This document shows positions 1 through 9,800 of a stretch of DNA of 64,000 nt, piece by piece. The notes beneath the pieces are model-generated. The model was not told the origin of the DNA. It searched no databases and worked only from the letters and a program-made list of their open reading frames with translations. Origin of the DNA: Zygaena filipendulae. Lineage: Eukaryota; Arthropoda; Insecta; Lepidoptera; Zygaenidae. The DNA lies in NCBI GenBank assembly GCA_907165275.2, contig OU015673.1, positions 2,929,001-2,993,000 on the forward strand, given 5' to 3'. A program made the translations under genes and the position numbers. Each line of letters begins with the position of its first letter. Positions within the stretch are counted from its first letter, which is position 1.

Positions 1-180
1 TGTAAGAATTTATAATATGGTCCAACTTAAAAGATAGGATAGTTTTTATCCCGGAATTCCCGCGGGAACTCCGAAATTAATGCGGTAAACTGTTTATCGC
101 CGTAAACTAAGGCACTTTTTTCCCGGAATTCCCGCGGGAACTCCGAAATTACCGCAGATGAAATCGCGGGGGACAGCTAG
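1..180 (+). mobile_element. Helitron-like (Lep1 type, subfamily H2), cut by window start
   Basis: Ends CGCGGGGGACAGCTAG|T, with a GC-rich hairpin (here ACCGCAGATGAAATCGCGG) about 10 bases before CTAG; these are Helitron 3' hallmarks. Its body (TCCAACTTAAAAGATAGGAT) matches 18727-18956 and 61238-61465. A second internal 'CCCGCGGGAACTCCG' makes it a partial internal duplication. Confidence 0.75.
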
Positions 181-291
181 TTACATATATTTCTCAAGCT
201 TCTTACTTTTCATGGCCATCCTTCTTAGGGTATTGTGCCTTACGTGCTAACGCATGGGAAGTGTTGTGAGTTGCAACTTGCTAGTTACTAC

Positions 292-423
292 AGCCCCCTT
301 AGCCGAGTTGACAATCTATAAATAATCGTTATTGCTATAGAAAACTAAGGAACTAATCGTCAGGTCACGTAAAACCGTCCAATCAAATGTCCAATTAGCG
401 ATAAAGATTTGGCTAAGGGGGCA
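292..423. mobile_element. MITE with GCCCCCTTAGCC termini, copy 1
   Basis: Inverted ends GCCCCCTTAGCCGAGTTGAC and GATTTGGCTAAGGGGGC. Related copies lie at 40249-40437 and, partially, at 58354-58460. A similar CTTAAGGGGGA tail follows at 514-525. Confidence 0.6.
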
Positions 424-642
424 GGTGAGTGAAAACTGCTCTTTACACCTCTCTTTGTGCTCTTCTTCCCTGGGACTTTGTTCCTTAAGTGCTACCACGT
501 GAACTTAGACGACTTAAGGGGGAGTGAACACTGGTTTTTACAGCTGTTAGGTGCAGCTTTGTTCCTCACGTCCTTCTGCACGAAAAATGCAAGTAATGTT
601 AATAACAAACGATTGAACACTGCTCATAAAACCTTTCTTTTT

Positions 643-912
643 TAGGGTTCCGTAATCAAAGGGTAAAACGGGACCTTATAATTGTGACTACCGTCTGTCT
701 GTCTGTCTGTCACTAGGCTGTATCTCATGAACTGTGATAGTTAGACAGTTGAAATTTTCACAGATGATGTATTTCTATTGCCGCTATAACAAAAATACTA
801 AGAAACAATAAAATAAATATTTAATGGAGCAAGATTTTTTGGCCGTTTTTATAGATAATGGTACGGAACCCTTCGTGTTCGAGCCCGACGTTCACTTAGT
901 TTTTTTTTAGAG
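643..912 (+). mobile_element. Lepidopteran interspersed repeat starting TTTTAGGGTTCCGTA
   Basis: Starts TTTTTAGGGTTCCGTAATCA, has a CTGT array (CCGTCTGTCTGTCTGTCTGT), CTGTATCTCATGAACTGTGA and GGTACGGAACCCTTCGTG, and ends in a T run. I recognise this as a very common short element of moths and butterflies; its class was assigned from memory, not by search. Confidence 0.6.
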
Positions 913-1176
913 CTCCCTGCCTTGGGTGCTGTGCCTTGTATCCCCAGTTCCCCCAATTGTAGGCCGATGCAGTGACACTCCCCGTTCAACTTGAATTGTA
1001 TACGTGTGTAAATTTTGCCGAGCTCAGAAGTATTCAGTACCATCCATACGCTAAGTTTAATTTACACCGGTCTCAGTTAAGTAAAACATCTTTAATATAT
1101 TGTATATAATGTACTTTGCTATTTTCATGAAAACTAGCGGCACCATTACCTCATTATTGGACACGAATCGTTTCAG
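913..1176. other. Intron sequence upstream of the first gene 1 exon in view
   Basis: Nothing recognisable apart from the acceptor TTTCAG at 1171-1176. The earlier exons of gene 1 are not in 1-1176. Confidence 0.5.
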
Positions 1177-1323
1177 ACCTGCAGCCTTCACCCCGCGAGC
1201 ACCGAATGCCGCTCGGCCAAAACTGAATGTGACCTGCCCGAATACTGCACGGGTGATTCCGAGATCTGCCCAAGAGATGTGCACAAAATGGATTCTACGC
1301 CCTGTGGTCCTCCACATGACGAG
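1177..1323 (+). CDS. ADAM gene 1 exon: disintegrin C-terminal end
   Basis: This exon encodes 49 codons, phase 0 at both ends, after acceptor TTTCAG and before donor GAG|GTTTGG, a weak but legal donor. The peptide includes [17 protein letters not shown] and ends TPCGPPHDE, the classic transition from disintegrin to cysteine-rich domain. Gene 2 encodes the equivalent segment within a single longer exon (61510-61763). Confidence 0.93.
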
Positions 1324-4300
1324 GTTTGGAATACTGTTGGAAAACGAAAACGTCTGTGAGCGTAGCTGAAACTAGCTTCCTATTTAACTAATGGAGTCTA
1401 CCAATCATGTTAACAGTGGTAATCAATTCATCCAGCGTTTGTTCGCCGGATGAATGTTCGATGGATAGTGATATTTTATTTTATTTATTCAGAAATTATC
1501 GGCGAACGATTTTGTCACCGGGAAATATACTTAGATTAGGTACTTATTGTTTTTCATGTTTTCTTCCAGGCGTTCTGTGCGAATGGCAAGTGTTACTCCC
1601 ACGACAAGCAATGCAAATTAATATGGGGGTCCTCTGGTAGAAACGCCTCCCCGAAATGCTATCAGGACAATCTACTTGGAAGTTCGTAAGTTATCAAGTT
1701 TTTATATTTATGTATGACTAGTTATGCCCCGCGGTTTCACCCGCATTAATTTCAGAGTTCCCGCGGGAATTCCGAGATAAAAAGTACCCTACGTGTTAAT
1801 CTGATGTATAAGCTATATTATTGTAAAGTTTCATTTAAATCCATTCAGTAGTTTTTGCGTGAAAGAGTAACAAACATCCATCCATCCATCCATACATTCT
1901 TACAAACTTTCGCGTTTATATTATATTAGTAGGATTTGGTGTTGTACATTTCAGTACACGACTATAAATGTTAAGAAGATTTTGTGATTAATTAGTCATG
2001 TTTAGGCAGCTTCAACTTTTGAAGTAAGTATATTTATTATGGTTGATTGCTAGATATCAACTAGATATTGTAGGTGTCACAACGTGTAAATTTTAATCGC
2101 AAAACCGTCATATTTTTGATTGCAACCTCTCTGAGATTGCAACCGAAAAATGATAGAAACAAAAGTTACATAATAGCCCCTCGTGTCACATAGCAGTCAA
2201 CAACTCTCCAGTCACCCGGTCCGAGATTTAATGGTTAAACTCTATTAACTGGGTATTCTCCAAGGTATGAATATCAAAATTCTAATTAGTCCGTCAGTTA
2301 GAAAATCAAAAAATAATAGACAAGTATTTTTTGCTTTTTCAATTTAATGAAAATGAACATAGATAAAGCGCATTAAAGTTTAGGGTGGGGGGCTCGTGAC
2401 GTCAATATTCATTATAAGCGCCATACAAACCGCACAGAATTGTGACGTCACGCGAAATTTCAACTCAATGTATCTCTGTTATTTTTTGAGTACGTAAAAA
2501 AAGAAAAAATACGTGTCCAATATTTTTTACCAATCTACACGACGGACAAAAAAAAATTTTTTTGTCAAGTAGCCAATTATACTTACGCCACACCGATTAA
2601 CTATGGCTGCGTGTTTCGTTTCAGGATTAATAACTGCGGCAGATTTTCAGGACGGTACAAAAAGTGTACTCCTGAAGATGTGATGTGCGGTGTTCTCAAC
2701 TGCTGGAAGACATCCATACAGATACAATTTAAAGTCGATTTCATTGATCAACATGAAAAAATTATCACCATAGGAAGTTAGTAAGCCTTATACTAACCCT
2801 TTTTTATTATTTGAAAAAACCTAAACAATTTCTTTTTTTTACAGCGGAGTATATTTTTCACATCTGACCGACTAAGTTTTTAACCGACTTCTTTTCCATC
2901 TATTCAGATAGAACGAGCAATTGTTTTATCTTGTCGTTAAGAAACGATGATACAAGTATAAATGGACTGATGACTTTCGATGGCGCCAAGTGCGGTGACG
3001 GAAAAGTAATTTGTATACTTTTTAAAATCCTTAAATAATCCCCCTACATTTAAGTAGGGATTCAAAATATCATCACAGCAGTCCGGTAAATAGCGTTTGC
3101 AATCTTTAAAATTGTTAAATATTATATTCCCTAGTTCCATTTAACCATATATAAGTACCTAGATACATAAAAGAGCTGAAGTTTGGGAGTTTGTGAATTG
3201 ATCTACTGAACCGGTTTTGCAAATTCTTTCACTTATTTACACTTTTAATCCCGAAATTCGCAAAGGGACTCCAAAATACCGCGGGTGAAACCACGGGGGA
3301 CAGCTAGTAGGTATACTATCCTACTAATATCATAAATGTGAATGTGGATTTGGATGAAATTTGGCATGCACGTTATCAGGGGTATAGAAAAGGACATAGG
3401 GTACTTTTTAACCCAGAATTCCCGCTGGAACTCCAAAATTACCGCGGGTGAAACCGCGGGGCACAGTTAGTATATTATAAAGACACCATATAGTACCTAT
3501 ATACTATATGTATATATTAGGTACTGTATATAATTATGATAACAAGCCTATATAAAAAAAGAAAAACGGCGTTATTATATCACTGCGTAAATTTTGTTGT
3601 GCCAGCCTCGTCTGAGGTGCCAGCTGCAATTGTATCTCGTATCGTACCTACACTTTTTATAGCTAGTAACATTATTAGTTAGTATTTTATACGTATTATT
3701 ATTATCTACTGTATACTCTATATAGTATTACATATTACGTATTGTACGTATATTGTCTGGACGTCTAAGTACCTACACAATAAGTATACTATTTATTTTG
3801 CTTTTATAGATGTGTATGCAACATAAATGCAGAACAGTGGAATCTATAAAAAAAGACATAGAAGCAAGATTAAATCGCTCAATATGCCCATCAAATTGTT
3901 CTGGACACGGCATTTGTAACTCTGAAGGTGAGGTGGTCTTAAATATTAGGATTAAGTAAATATTAGGATCACTAGGTACTAGTGTACCCGACAGATGTAT
4001 TTCTGACAAAATTTCTATAAGTATAAATTTAAAAAATCCGTAGGTACTTTGCCCACCACTGCTCTAAATTAAACGATGTTACGAAGCTTCGACACCGACT
4101 GCGATAAATCGGAACTTCCGCTCCGATTTCGGCTCCGGTACTTTTAAAGACTCCACCACACAGGCGCGTTGTTATCGCTCGATAATATCGCATGCGTTAT
4201 TGCGATAATGCATCCCGACATACATAGCTGCGTTTTTATCGTCCGATATTTCAAACTGTCAAGTACTAACGTTATTATGGCAGCTGTGTGTACGGTCGTT

Positions 4301-5631
4301 TGCATCTTGATACAAAAACATTCTGGAACTCATATCGAAATGTCGCAGGACGAAGAAACGCAACGTCCGTCTTCCATTGCGGCGTTATTATGTGTAATAC
4401 AAAATGTAGTGAAAACAGTTATCGCAATAATGCAAGCGATATTATCGACCGATAATAACGCGCCTGTGTGGTGGAGCCTTAAATCGGAGGTCGCAATCGG
4501 AGGGATGCACTTTGGGCGGGAATCCTCCCCTCCCCACGTGCTTTCTATCGTCGATTACTATTTCATGATGATCTGTGTACGATAATTAACACAACCCTCT
4601 TTTGCCACTGCATCCGATACCAACAAAAAAGAAAACTCCCACTCCGCCTTCGGTTCCGATAAACTACCCTCCGTAACATCCCTACTCTAAATCAATGCTT
4701 TTTCTTTCTCAAATTCGCAGGTGAGTGCCACTGTGAGGCGGGGTTTGCACCACCGTTGTGCGACGCCCCGGGCGCCGGTGGTTCCTTCATTTCGGGACCA
4801 GCAACCGACATTACCAGTAAGTTTTCTCGTCTTTGAACATAGGTACCCGTACCCACCACGTTAGGATTCATAAACAATTAGGTATATGGCGTTTTAAAAG
4901 ACCTAAAATATACCTAGTTGTTAAAACAGTTTAACTCATTCATGTGAACTCATGTGGTTCCACCAAAGTCCACACATTCCATGACGGCGTGTGCAGCTGA
5001 AAGCTGTTACATGCTTGTTATTCAATGCCGCCTTCTCTAAATAAATCATTTCCAGTTTCTGACCACTTGTTTTTGTAGTTCTCGTCTACTCTTGATAGCA
5101 CGGAAAGTGCAGCTCTACTCTCTTGTCTAGTCTATCGCACAGACGACCGCGACGACGCGACCATAGGTACAAAGAAAAGGGGGTTGAATGAACGAATGAA
5201 AAGGTTTTCTCAGGAATAATGTAGGTATTTTATTGCATGACTAGTCGAACCCCCACCGTTTCAGTCGCGTTAATTTCGGAGTTTCCGTGGGAATTCCGAA
5301 ATAAAAATTAGCCTATGTCACACGGGACCTTCCTATAATTAAAAGAATCAACCAACAAACATACTTTAAAATTAAAAAAAAAATCAAATCTTTTCTCCTT
5401 TTTATTACTTAATAGTAGGTATAGTTTATGTCAATATCAAACGAAAATTCAATGCTTCAGTATCACCTGTAGATAATTGTTTTTTTTTTTGCAGCTCTTA
5501 AACGATACGCGGTAGTAATGTACATCATATTCCTGGGAATTGTACCGGCTTTGGCCCTGCTAACCTTCGCTCTTTACTATTACAATTTCTATGGGATTAA
5601 AGAGCTAAAGTGTTGGAAGAGTGGATACTGA
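1177..5631 (+). CDS. ADAM gene 1, 3' part (disintegrin end to stop)
   Basis: This is the C-terminal part of a membrane-anchored ADAM-family protein. Seven exons join in frame: 1177-1323, 1570-1685, 2625-2776, 2908-3005, 3810-3927, 4721-4816 and 5495-5631. They give about 288 residues. In order these are the end of the disintegrin domain ([10 protein letters not shown] motif), the cysteine-rich domain ([22 protein letters not shown]), an EGF-like module ([11 protein letters not shown] then ECHCEAGF), one hydrophobic helix and a tail of about 15 residues ending at TGA 5629-5631. The prodomain, the protease and the start of the disintegrin lie before base 1177, so I cannot tell whether the enzyme is catalytically active. 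By architecture it belongs to the ADAM9/12/19 (meltrin-like) class; the exact orthologue is not assignable. The short tail has no proline-rich SH3 ligand, unlike several vertebrate relatives. Gene 2 downstream has the same domain order and a matching exon, which suggests tandem duplication. Confidence 0.93.
1570..1685 (+). CDS. ADAM gene 1 exon: cysteine-rich domain start
   Basis: Acceptor TCTTCCAG and donor TTC|GTAAGT flank 116 bases (phase 0 in, 2 out). The peptide [20 protein letters not shown] is the hallmark opening of the ADAM cysteine-rich region. It is followed by an Asn-Ala-Ser sequon. Confidence 0.94.
1718..1934 (-). mobile_element. Helitron-like, full length
   Basis: On the minus strand it runs A|TCCTACTAAT... 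to ...CTAG|T. It has the CCGCGGTTTCACCCGC hairpin and a CATC microsatellite near the 5' end. Same subtype as 58579-58795. Confidence 0.8.
2085..2185. mobile_element. Decayed right end of a Harbinger element related to 6422-13173
   Basis: It contains TTTTAATCGCAAAACCGTCAT and later ATGATAGAAACAAAAGTTACATAATAGCCCC. These match bases about 13098-13170 of the intact element in order and spacing, with the terminal GTTACATAATCGCCCC reduced to ...AATAGCCCC. It sits in a gene 1 intron. Confidence 0.65.
2263..2577 (+). mobile_element. CRE-MITE copy 1
   Basis: Palindromic MITE with outer motif TTAGTCCGTC and an inner arm containing CGTATTTTTTGCTTTTT. Near the centre are two TGACGTCA sites (2397-2404 and 2443-2450). 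It inserted in a gene 1 intron about 50 bases before exon 2625. Confidence 0.7.
2625..2776 (+). CDS. ADAM gene 1 exon: cysteine-rich domain middle
   Basis: Acceptor GTTTCAG starts the exon. The donor was set at GGAA|GTTAGT because this alone keeps the frame into the next exon; using the stronger-looking GTAAGC three bases later would create a stop. The peptide contains [20 protein letters not shown] and then CGVLNC, matching the family pattern of paired cysteines before 'CGxLxC'. Confidence 0.9.
2908..3005 (+). CDS. ADAM gene 1 exon: DGxKCGDGK segment
   Basis: This 98-base exon (phase 1 in, 0 out) has acceptor TATTCAG and donor AAA|GTAATT. The peptide ends [14 protein letters not shown], the conserved end of the ADAM cysteine-rich domain. 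Gene 2 has an exon of exactly the same length and phase at 63338-63435. Confidence 0.9.
3240..3307 (+). mobile_element. Helitron-like 3' fragment
   Basis: Only the terminal hairpin (ACCGCGGGTGAAACCACGGG) and CTAG end are retained. Confidence 0.65.
3319..3470 (+). mobile_element. Helitron-like, near full length
   Basis: A|TCCTACTAATATCATAAATG at the 5' end; hairpin CCGCGGGTGAAACCGCGG then CACAGTTAG at the 3' end. It lies 11 bases after another Helitron-like end. Confidence 0.78.
3810..3927 (+). CDS. ADAM gene 1 exon: end of Cys-rich domain and first half of EGF
   Basis: Acceptor TTTATAG and donor GAAG|GTGAGG flank 118 bases. The peptide starts MCMQHKC, completing the CGDGKxC motif. It then has a basic linker and [15 protein letters not shown], the first half of an EGF-like domain. 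Confidence 0.93.
4151..4476. mobile_element. MITE with about 55-bp inverted ends
   Basis: Left CTCCACCACACAGGCGCGTT and its inverse at 4457-4476 extend through GTTATCGCTCGATAATATCG. Just outside, TTAAAG and CCTTAA suggest a TTAA-containing target. It sits in the gene 1 intron between the two EGF exons. A 138-codon open frame overlapping it (4169-4585) resembles nothing I recognise. Confidence 0.7.
4721..4816 (+). CDS. ADAM gene 1 exon: second half of EGF and stalk
   Basis: Acceptor ATTCGCAG and donor ACCA|GTAAGT. The peptide [14 protein letters not shown] completes the EGF fold. A Gly/Ser/Pro-rich juxtamembrane stalk follows. Confidence 0.93.
5241..5420 (-). mobile_element. Helitron-like, degenerate
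   Basis: Begins CTAGTCGAACCCCCACCGTT and ends near AATAGTAGGT. The hairpin has mutated. Confidence 0.55.
5495..5631 (+). CDS. ADAM gene 1 last exon: transmembrane helix and short tail
   Basis: The acceptor is a T-rich run ending GCAG. About 23 hydrophobic residues (from [17 protein letters not shown] onward) form a single membrane span. A tail with [13 protein letters not shown] and a TGA stop follow. I see no cytoplasmic signalling motif. A possible poly(A) signal AATAAA lies at 6253-6258, but it is beyond a MITE, so the true 3' end is uncertain. Confidence 0.92.
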
Positions 5632-5870
5632 ATTAGCTGCATAATACCTAAGGTAATAAGGTCAACAACTGTGGGACCAAGAAATTTTCCCGTAGCAATT
5701 GATATAATTATTATACCTATGTAGGTACCTATCAAAAAACCGTGGCTACTGTAAATCCAAAACCAATGATATTTATGTAAGTATAGGTACCTACCTACAT
5801 AATATTATGTAAGTAGGTAGTCAAAAACATTGTGTTCAAGTTCCAATATACCGAGAGATTAACACGAGTT

Positions 5871-6105
5871 GGACGCAGATAAGCAATAACATGTTAACCC
5901 ACAATATTAAGTTATCGATTCAAAACGCTTTATTGAGAGTTATAGAGCGTTTTTTAATTATGTGTTTACCTTATTACATTTTTTAAATACCAAAAAATAT
6001 TTAAACATAAAAAAATGCTGAAACAAAACGACGATATGATTTTAAAACACGATTTATTCAAAATTTCTCCAATGTAGGTTAACACACTATTGCTTATCTA
6101 TGTCC
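5871..6105. mobile_element. 235-bp MITE, copy 1
   Basis: Inverted ends GGACGCAGATAAGCAATAAC and its near inverse TATTGCTTATCTATGTCC (rc GGACATAGATAAGCAATA). Flanked by GTT on both sides (5868-5870, 6106-6108), a 3-bp target duplication. The length is identical to the copy at 60006-60240. Confidence 0.8.
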
Positions 6106-6276
6106 GTTTAAGAAAGTGCTTATTGAGAAAACATGATCGCCTGATTTTATCCTGTCACGGTCGCCACTAATGTAAATACTTAATTTAGGTACTGTATATA
6201 ATAATATACATATAGCCGTTGAAACTTGAAATAATTAAAATTATTTACACCGAATAAAATACCTACGGGCGTTGTT

Positions 6277-6317
6277 ACCTCAGACGAAATAAAAAGTTTT
6301 TTTTATTTCGTCTGAGG
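6277..6317. repeat. Perfect short hairpin
   Basis: CCTCAGACGAAATAAAA and its exact inverse are separated by a few T residues. It lies just after AATAAA (6253-6258), between ADAM gene 1 and the Harbinger element. Confidence 0.6.
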
Positions 6318-6421
6318 TTGTTACTTTTATGGCGCTTTATTTGACAATCAAGATTTTTTTTCTCATTCCAATTATAAAAAATACTGACTAAAAATTGCTG
6401 TTTCTAAAGCTTAGTTTACAC

Positions 6422-6442
6422 CTGTGGGGCGATTACGTAACT
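6422..6442 (+). repeat. Harbinger left terminal inverted repeat
   Basis: CTGTGGGGCGATTACGTAAC matches the inverted right end at 13154-13173 apart from the first two bases and one C/T change. The terminal motif GCGATTACGTAAC is repeated inside at 6506-6518. Confidence 0.85.
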
Positions 6443-6886
6443 CTATTGAAATTCTGTTTCAATAGTTTCATGTTGCTAAACGAAAATTACTTCTATCGAC
6501 TATTTGCGATTATGTAACTTTATCTTTCTCGATCACCATCTATTTCTATCGACAAGGTTCACTGTGAAGTTGCTGCAAATCGTGTATAAACCAACTGATT
6601 CAAATTATACTTTATCGTGGTAAACCGAGTACTTAAGCACTGCCCATCTTTAGTCAGTCGCATAATAGGGATTTTCTTGTAAATCTTTGGTTTAAAAAAT
6701 AAAAAAATCACCATTGAAATATGAAATTTAGTGTTTACCGTTCACGTTCTAACTTTTAAACTTTTAAAAAGTTTATAATTTGGGAAGTAAGTGTCTTTAT
6801 TCGATTGAATTTTGATTATATTTAATATTATACTGACTTTTACTGGAGTTGATTAAATAACTTGTGCTATTATTTAATTTCAAAGT

Positions 6887-9800
6887 ATGGCTCCTCAACG
6901 ACAAGTGTCGCACCGCCAACTGGAATTAATATTGGACTTCGCCGAGAGAAATAAAGACGTTTCTCTCAATCGCAATAAATATGTCCCTCTTGGCCACCAA
7001 GCGGCCAACAAGGCATGGGAGGAACTCTCCCTAAAATTAAATTCGCTCGGCGAAGGGTCTACAAAAACCCCAGATAAATGGAAGCGAGTAAGTAGCCAAT
7101 CTAATTTTTTTACTTTTTAGGCGTATTTTTGTACCTACCTAACTAATTTGCTTGCACTAAACCGCATGGTGGAAAACACTTTGATAAAATGTTTAGTTTG
7201 AATGTGCCTAATTGTTTTGACCTACCTATGCATGTCCTTCCTTTGTTTTTTCCCTGTGCACCAACAAGTACTGGCATTTGCTGAAATGCCGCACTAAATC
7301 AAAAGCGGCAGATGTGAGGCGGAGCCGTAATGCAACCGGAGGTGGACCCAACAAGGTGGTTCCACTCACCGAGTTGGAGGAAAAAATTGTGTCCATTATT
7401 GGGGAGGTGGCAGTGGCGGGAAATCCTGGGGTCAGGGTGCCAGTGGATCTTAGTTGCTTTGCATGTTTTTAAAATAATTTTCCTATCAATTTTTGTCTCA
7501 ATGATTATGCTCTAAAGAGAAACTAATAAGTACCTACTTAAGTTATCTAACAATAATTACATAAATTGTAAGTTAGGGATAAAAATTTTAGTAAAGAATT
7601 TTGTTTATGTTCTAGTTGTGTGATGTCACTCTTGAGGTTGAGGCAGACCATGGAGCAGCAGCGGCAGAGTTTGCAAGTGAGTTAAAAATTATATTTGTTC
7701 AATTACTATGCTCTATCATAGGTAGTAGGTATGTTTATAATTATATGAGTTAAACTTTTAAGGATATTCAGAGGTACTGTATTGTATATCCACAATTTGA
7801 AATCAATAATATCTAAGGCTGACACAGCTTAACAGTTATTGTATGTTCTATTGTGCAAGCCTAATTAATAAGATAAAAAATTTAATAATGTACTTATGTA
7901 ATACTAGTGTTCCTCACAGTTCCACCCACATTACTTAGGGGTCCCCGTGGGAATTCCAGGATGAAAGTACATTTTGTCAAAGGACACATTGAAGTCTGTA
8001 GCCCTGACAATGTGTGGGAAAAATTTCATGATGATCAGTGGAGTAGGTTTTTAAGTTTTAACCTATGAACTGTCCTGTGGACTACAGTAGTCTGCAGGAA
8101 TTTTCGTAGGTAACATGTCCTGTGGACTACAGTAGTCCACAGACTCTGTGGCGACTTTGTTTTTGTTTTCTACAGCGATCCATTTAGGTTGGCAGCACTG
8201 TAGAAGTTTTATTGGCTGGAGAGACAAAGTCGCCACAGAGTCTGTAGACTACTGTAGTCCACAGAACATTTTACATATGAAAGTTCTTGGGTTAAGGCAT
8301 GAAAGCGTAACAAACAAACAAACAAATTATACCTTCATATAATATTTTGTGCTTTTTTTAGATACACCACCTGCACCACTACTGCTGAGTGAGGAGAATA
8401 ATGAACATGAAAGTAAGTAACTTAAGTTCCTTTAACATTTAAGTTACTTAATACTGTTTCACCACAATCTACAAGAAAATATGTTGCTTCAGTAATCTCT
8501 ACAATTCATATTATGCATTATTATCTGTATGTTTATACATATAAACATACACCATAAGCAGATAATAATAATATACTAAACATAAAATTACTATATAAGT
8601 AGATACATAAGTATGTTTAGTATATTTTTTGCATTTGTAGTTATGTATTAATTTTATTGTATATGTAATATCATACTATGTATGTTTTATGAATGTATAT
8701 GTTTAGGTAGGTATTTATTTATTTAAACTTTTTGCACATCATGGTACAAACGGCTGTGTGTGTTATTCATATAATATTTTGTGTTGTTTTAGATACACCA
8801 CCACTACTGCTGAGTGAGGGGAATAGTGAACCTGAAAGTAAGTAACTTAAGTTCTTACATTTAACATTTAAATTTTATTTGTTAACTGGCTTCCAAAAAA
8901 GAGAAGGTGCTCAGTTTGACTGTGTTGTTATTTTATGTTTGTTATGCGACTACTCAAAAACGGCTCGACTGATTTTAATAATTCTTTTTAGTTTGAAGTC
9001 TACCTATGATCAGTAGGTAGTACATACCAATAACAATAGTATGTGCAATTTGTCTTTCGGATTAAATCAGTATTTTGTTATTTTTAAGTTTTGCGTTTTA
9101 CGGCCGCACCTTCAGTTGAATGATTTCTTAATTTTAAATAAACATTTTTAAAACAAAACGGCCGCTATCAGGGACGTTCATTAAATTAATGTTAGTTGAC
9201 ATTTAACAAAAAACTTTATTAGTTAAATGCCAATAAACCCCTTGGCCACAGTCTCGGCGGCGGCGGCGGCAAAAACATAAGCAGTTGGCCACAGCTATCA
9301 GCGGCGCGAGCTGTGGCTGACTTCTTATGTTGTCTACCATTTGTTTTTGCCGCTGCCGCCGCCGCCACCGCCGCCGCCGAGACTGTGGCGCCGCCCTAAC
9401 ATTAATTTAATGAATGTTTTAAAGTTTGTTTTTAAAATCTTTACTTAAAATTAAAATAATCATTTAAACGGCTCTGAGTGCGACCGCTTAAGTCAGTTTA
9501 ATTTGTTAATTAAAAAAATAAATGTTTTGTTTCAGATACACAAATATATTATGATCTCCCAAGGAGTCCACTGCCGCCCCTTCCTGCAGCAGCTTCAAGG
9601 TGATAACAACTTAAAACCTGTCTTTATGAACGTTATCATCGTTTATTTAGTTTTTGTTGTAAGTAAATATTGATTATTTTGTTTTAGAACCAACACATTT
9701 GCGCCGCGCCTCTTCCAGCTCATCTCGCCCTACGCGTATAGAAAAAAATGTACCAAGTACGTGTTGTGTATGTTTGTCTGTGTAAAGTGAATGTCTGTTA

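Noticed and set aside
2777..2785. Donor GTAAGC at 2781 for the gene 1 exon
   Set aside because: It looks stronger than GTTAGT at 2777, but it would put the in-frame TAG or a TAA into the transcript and break the frame to 2908.
4169..4585. 138-codon open frame in a gene 1 intron
   Set aside because: It lies largely inside the palindromic MITE at 4151-4476, begins and ends with the element arms and matches no family I recognise. It is an accidental frame or an old transposase scrap at best.
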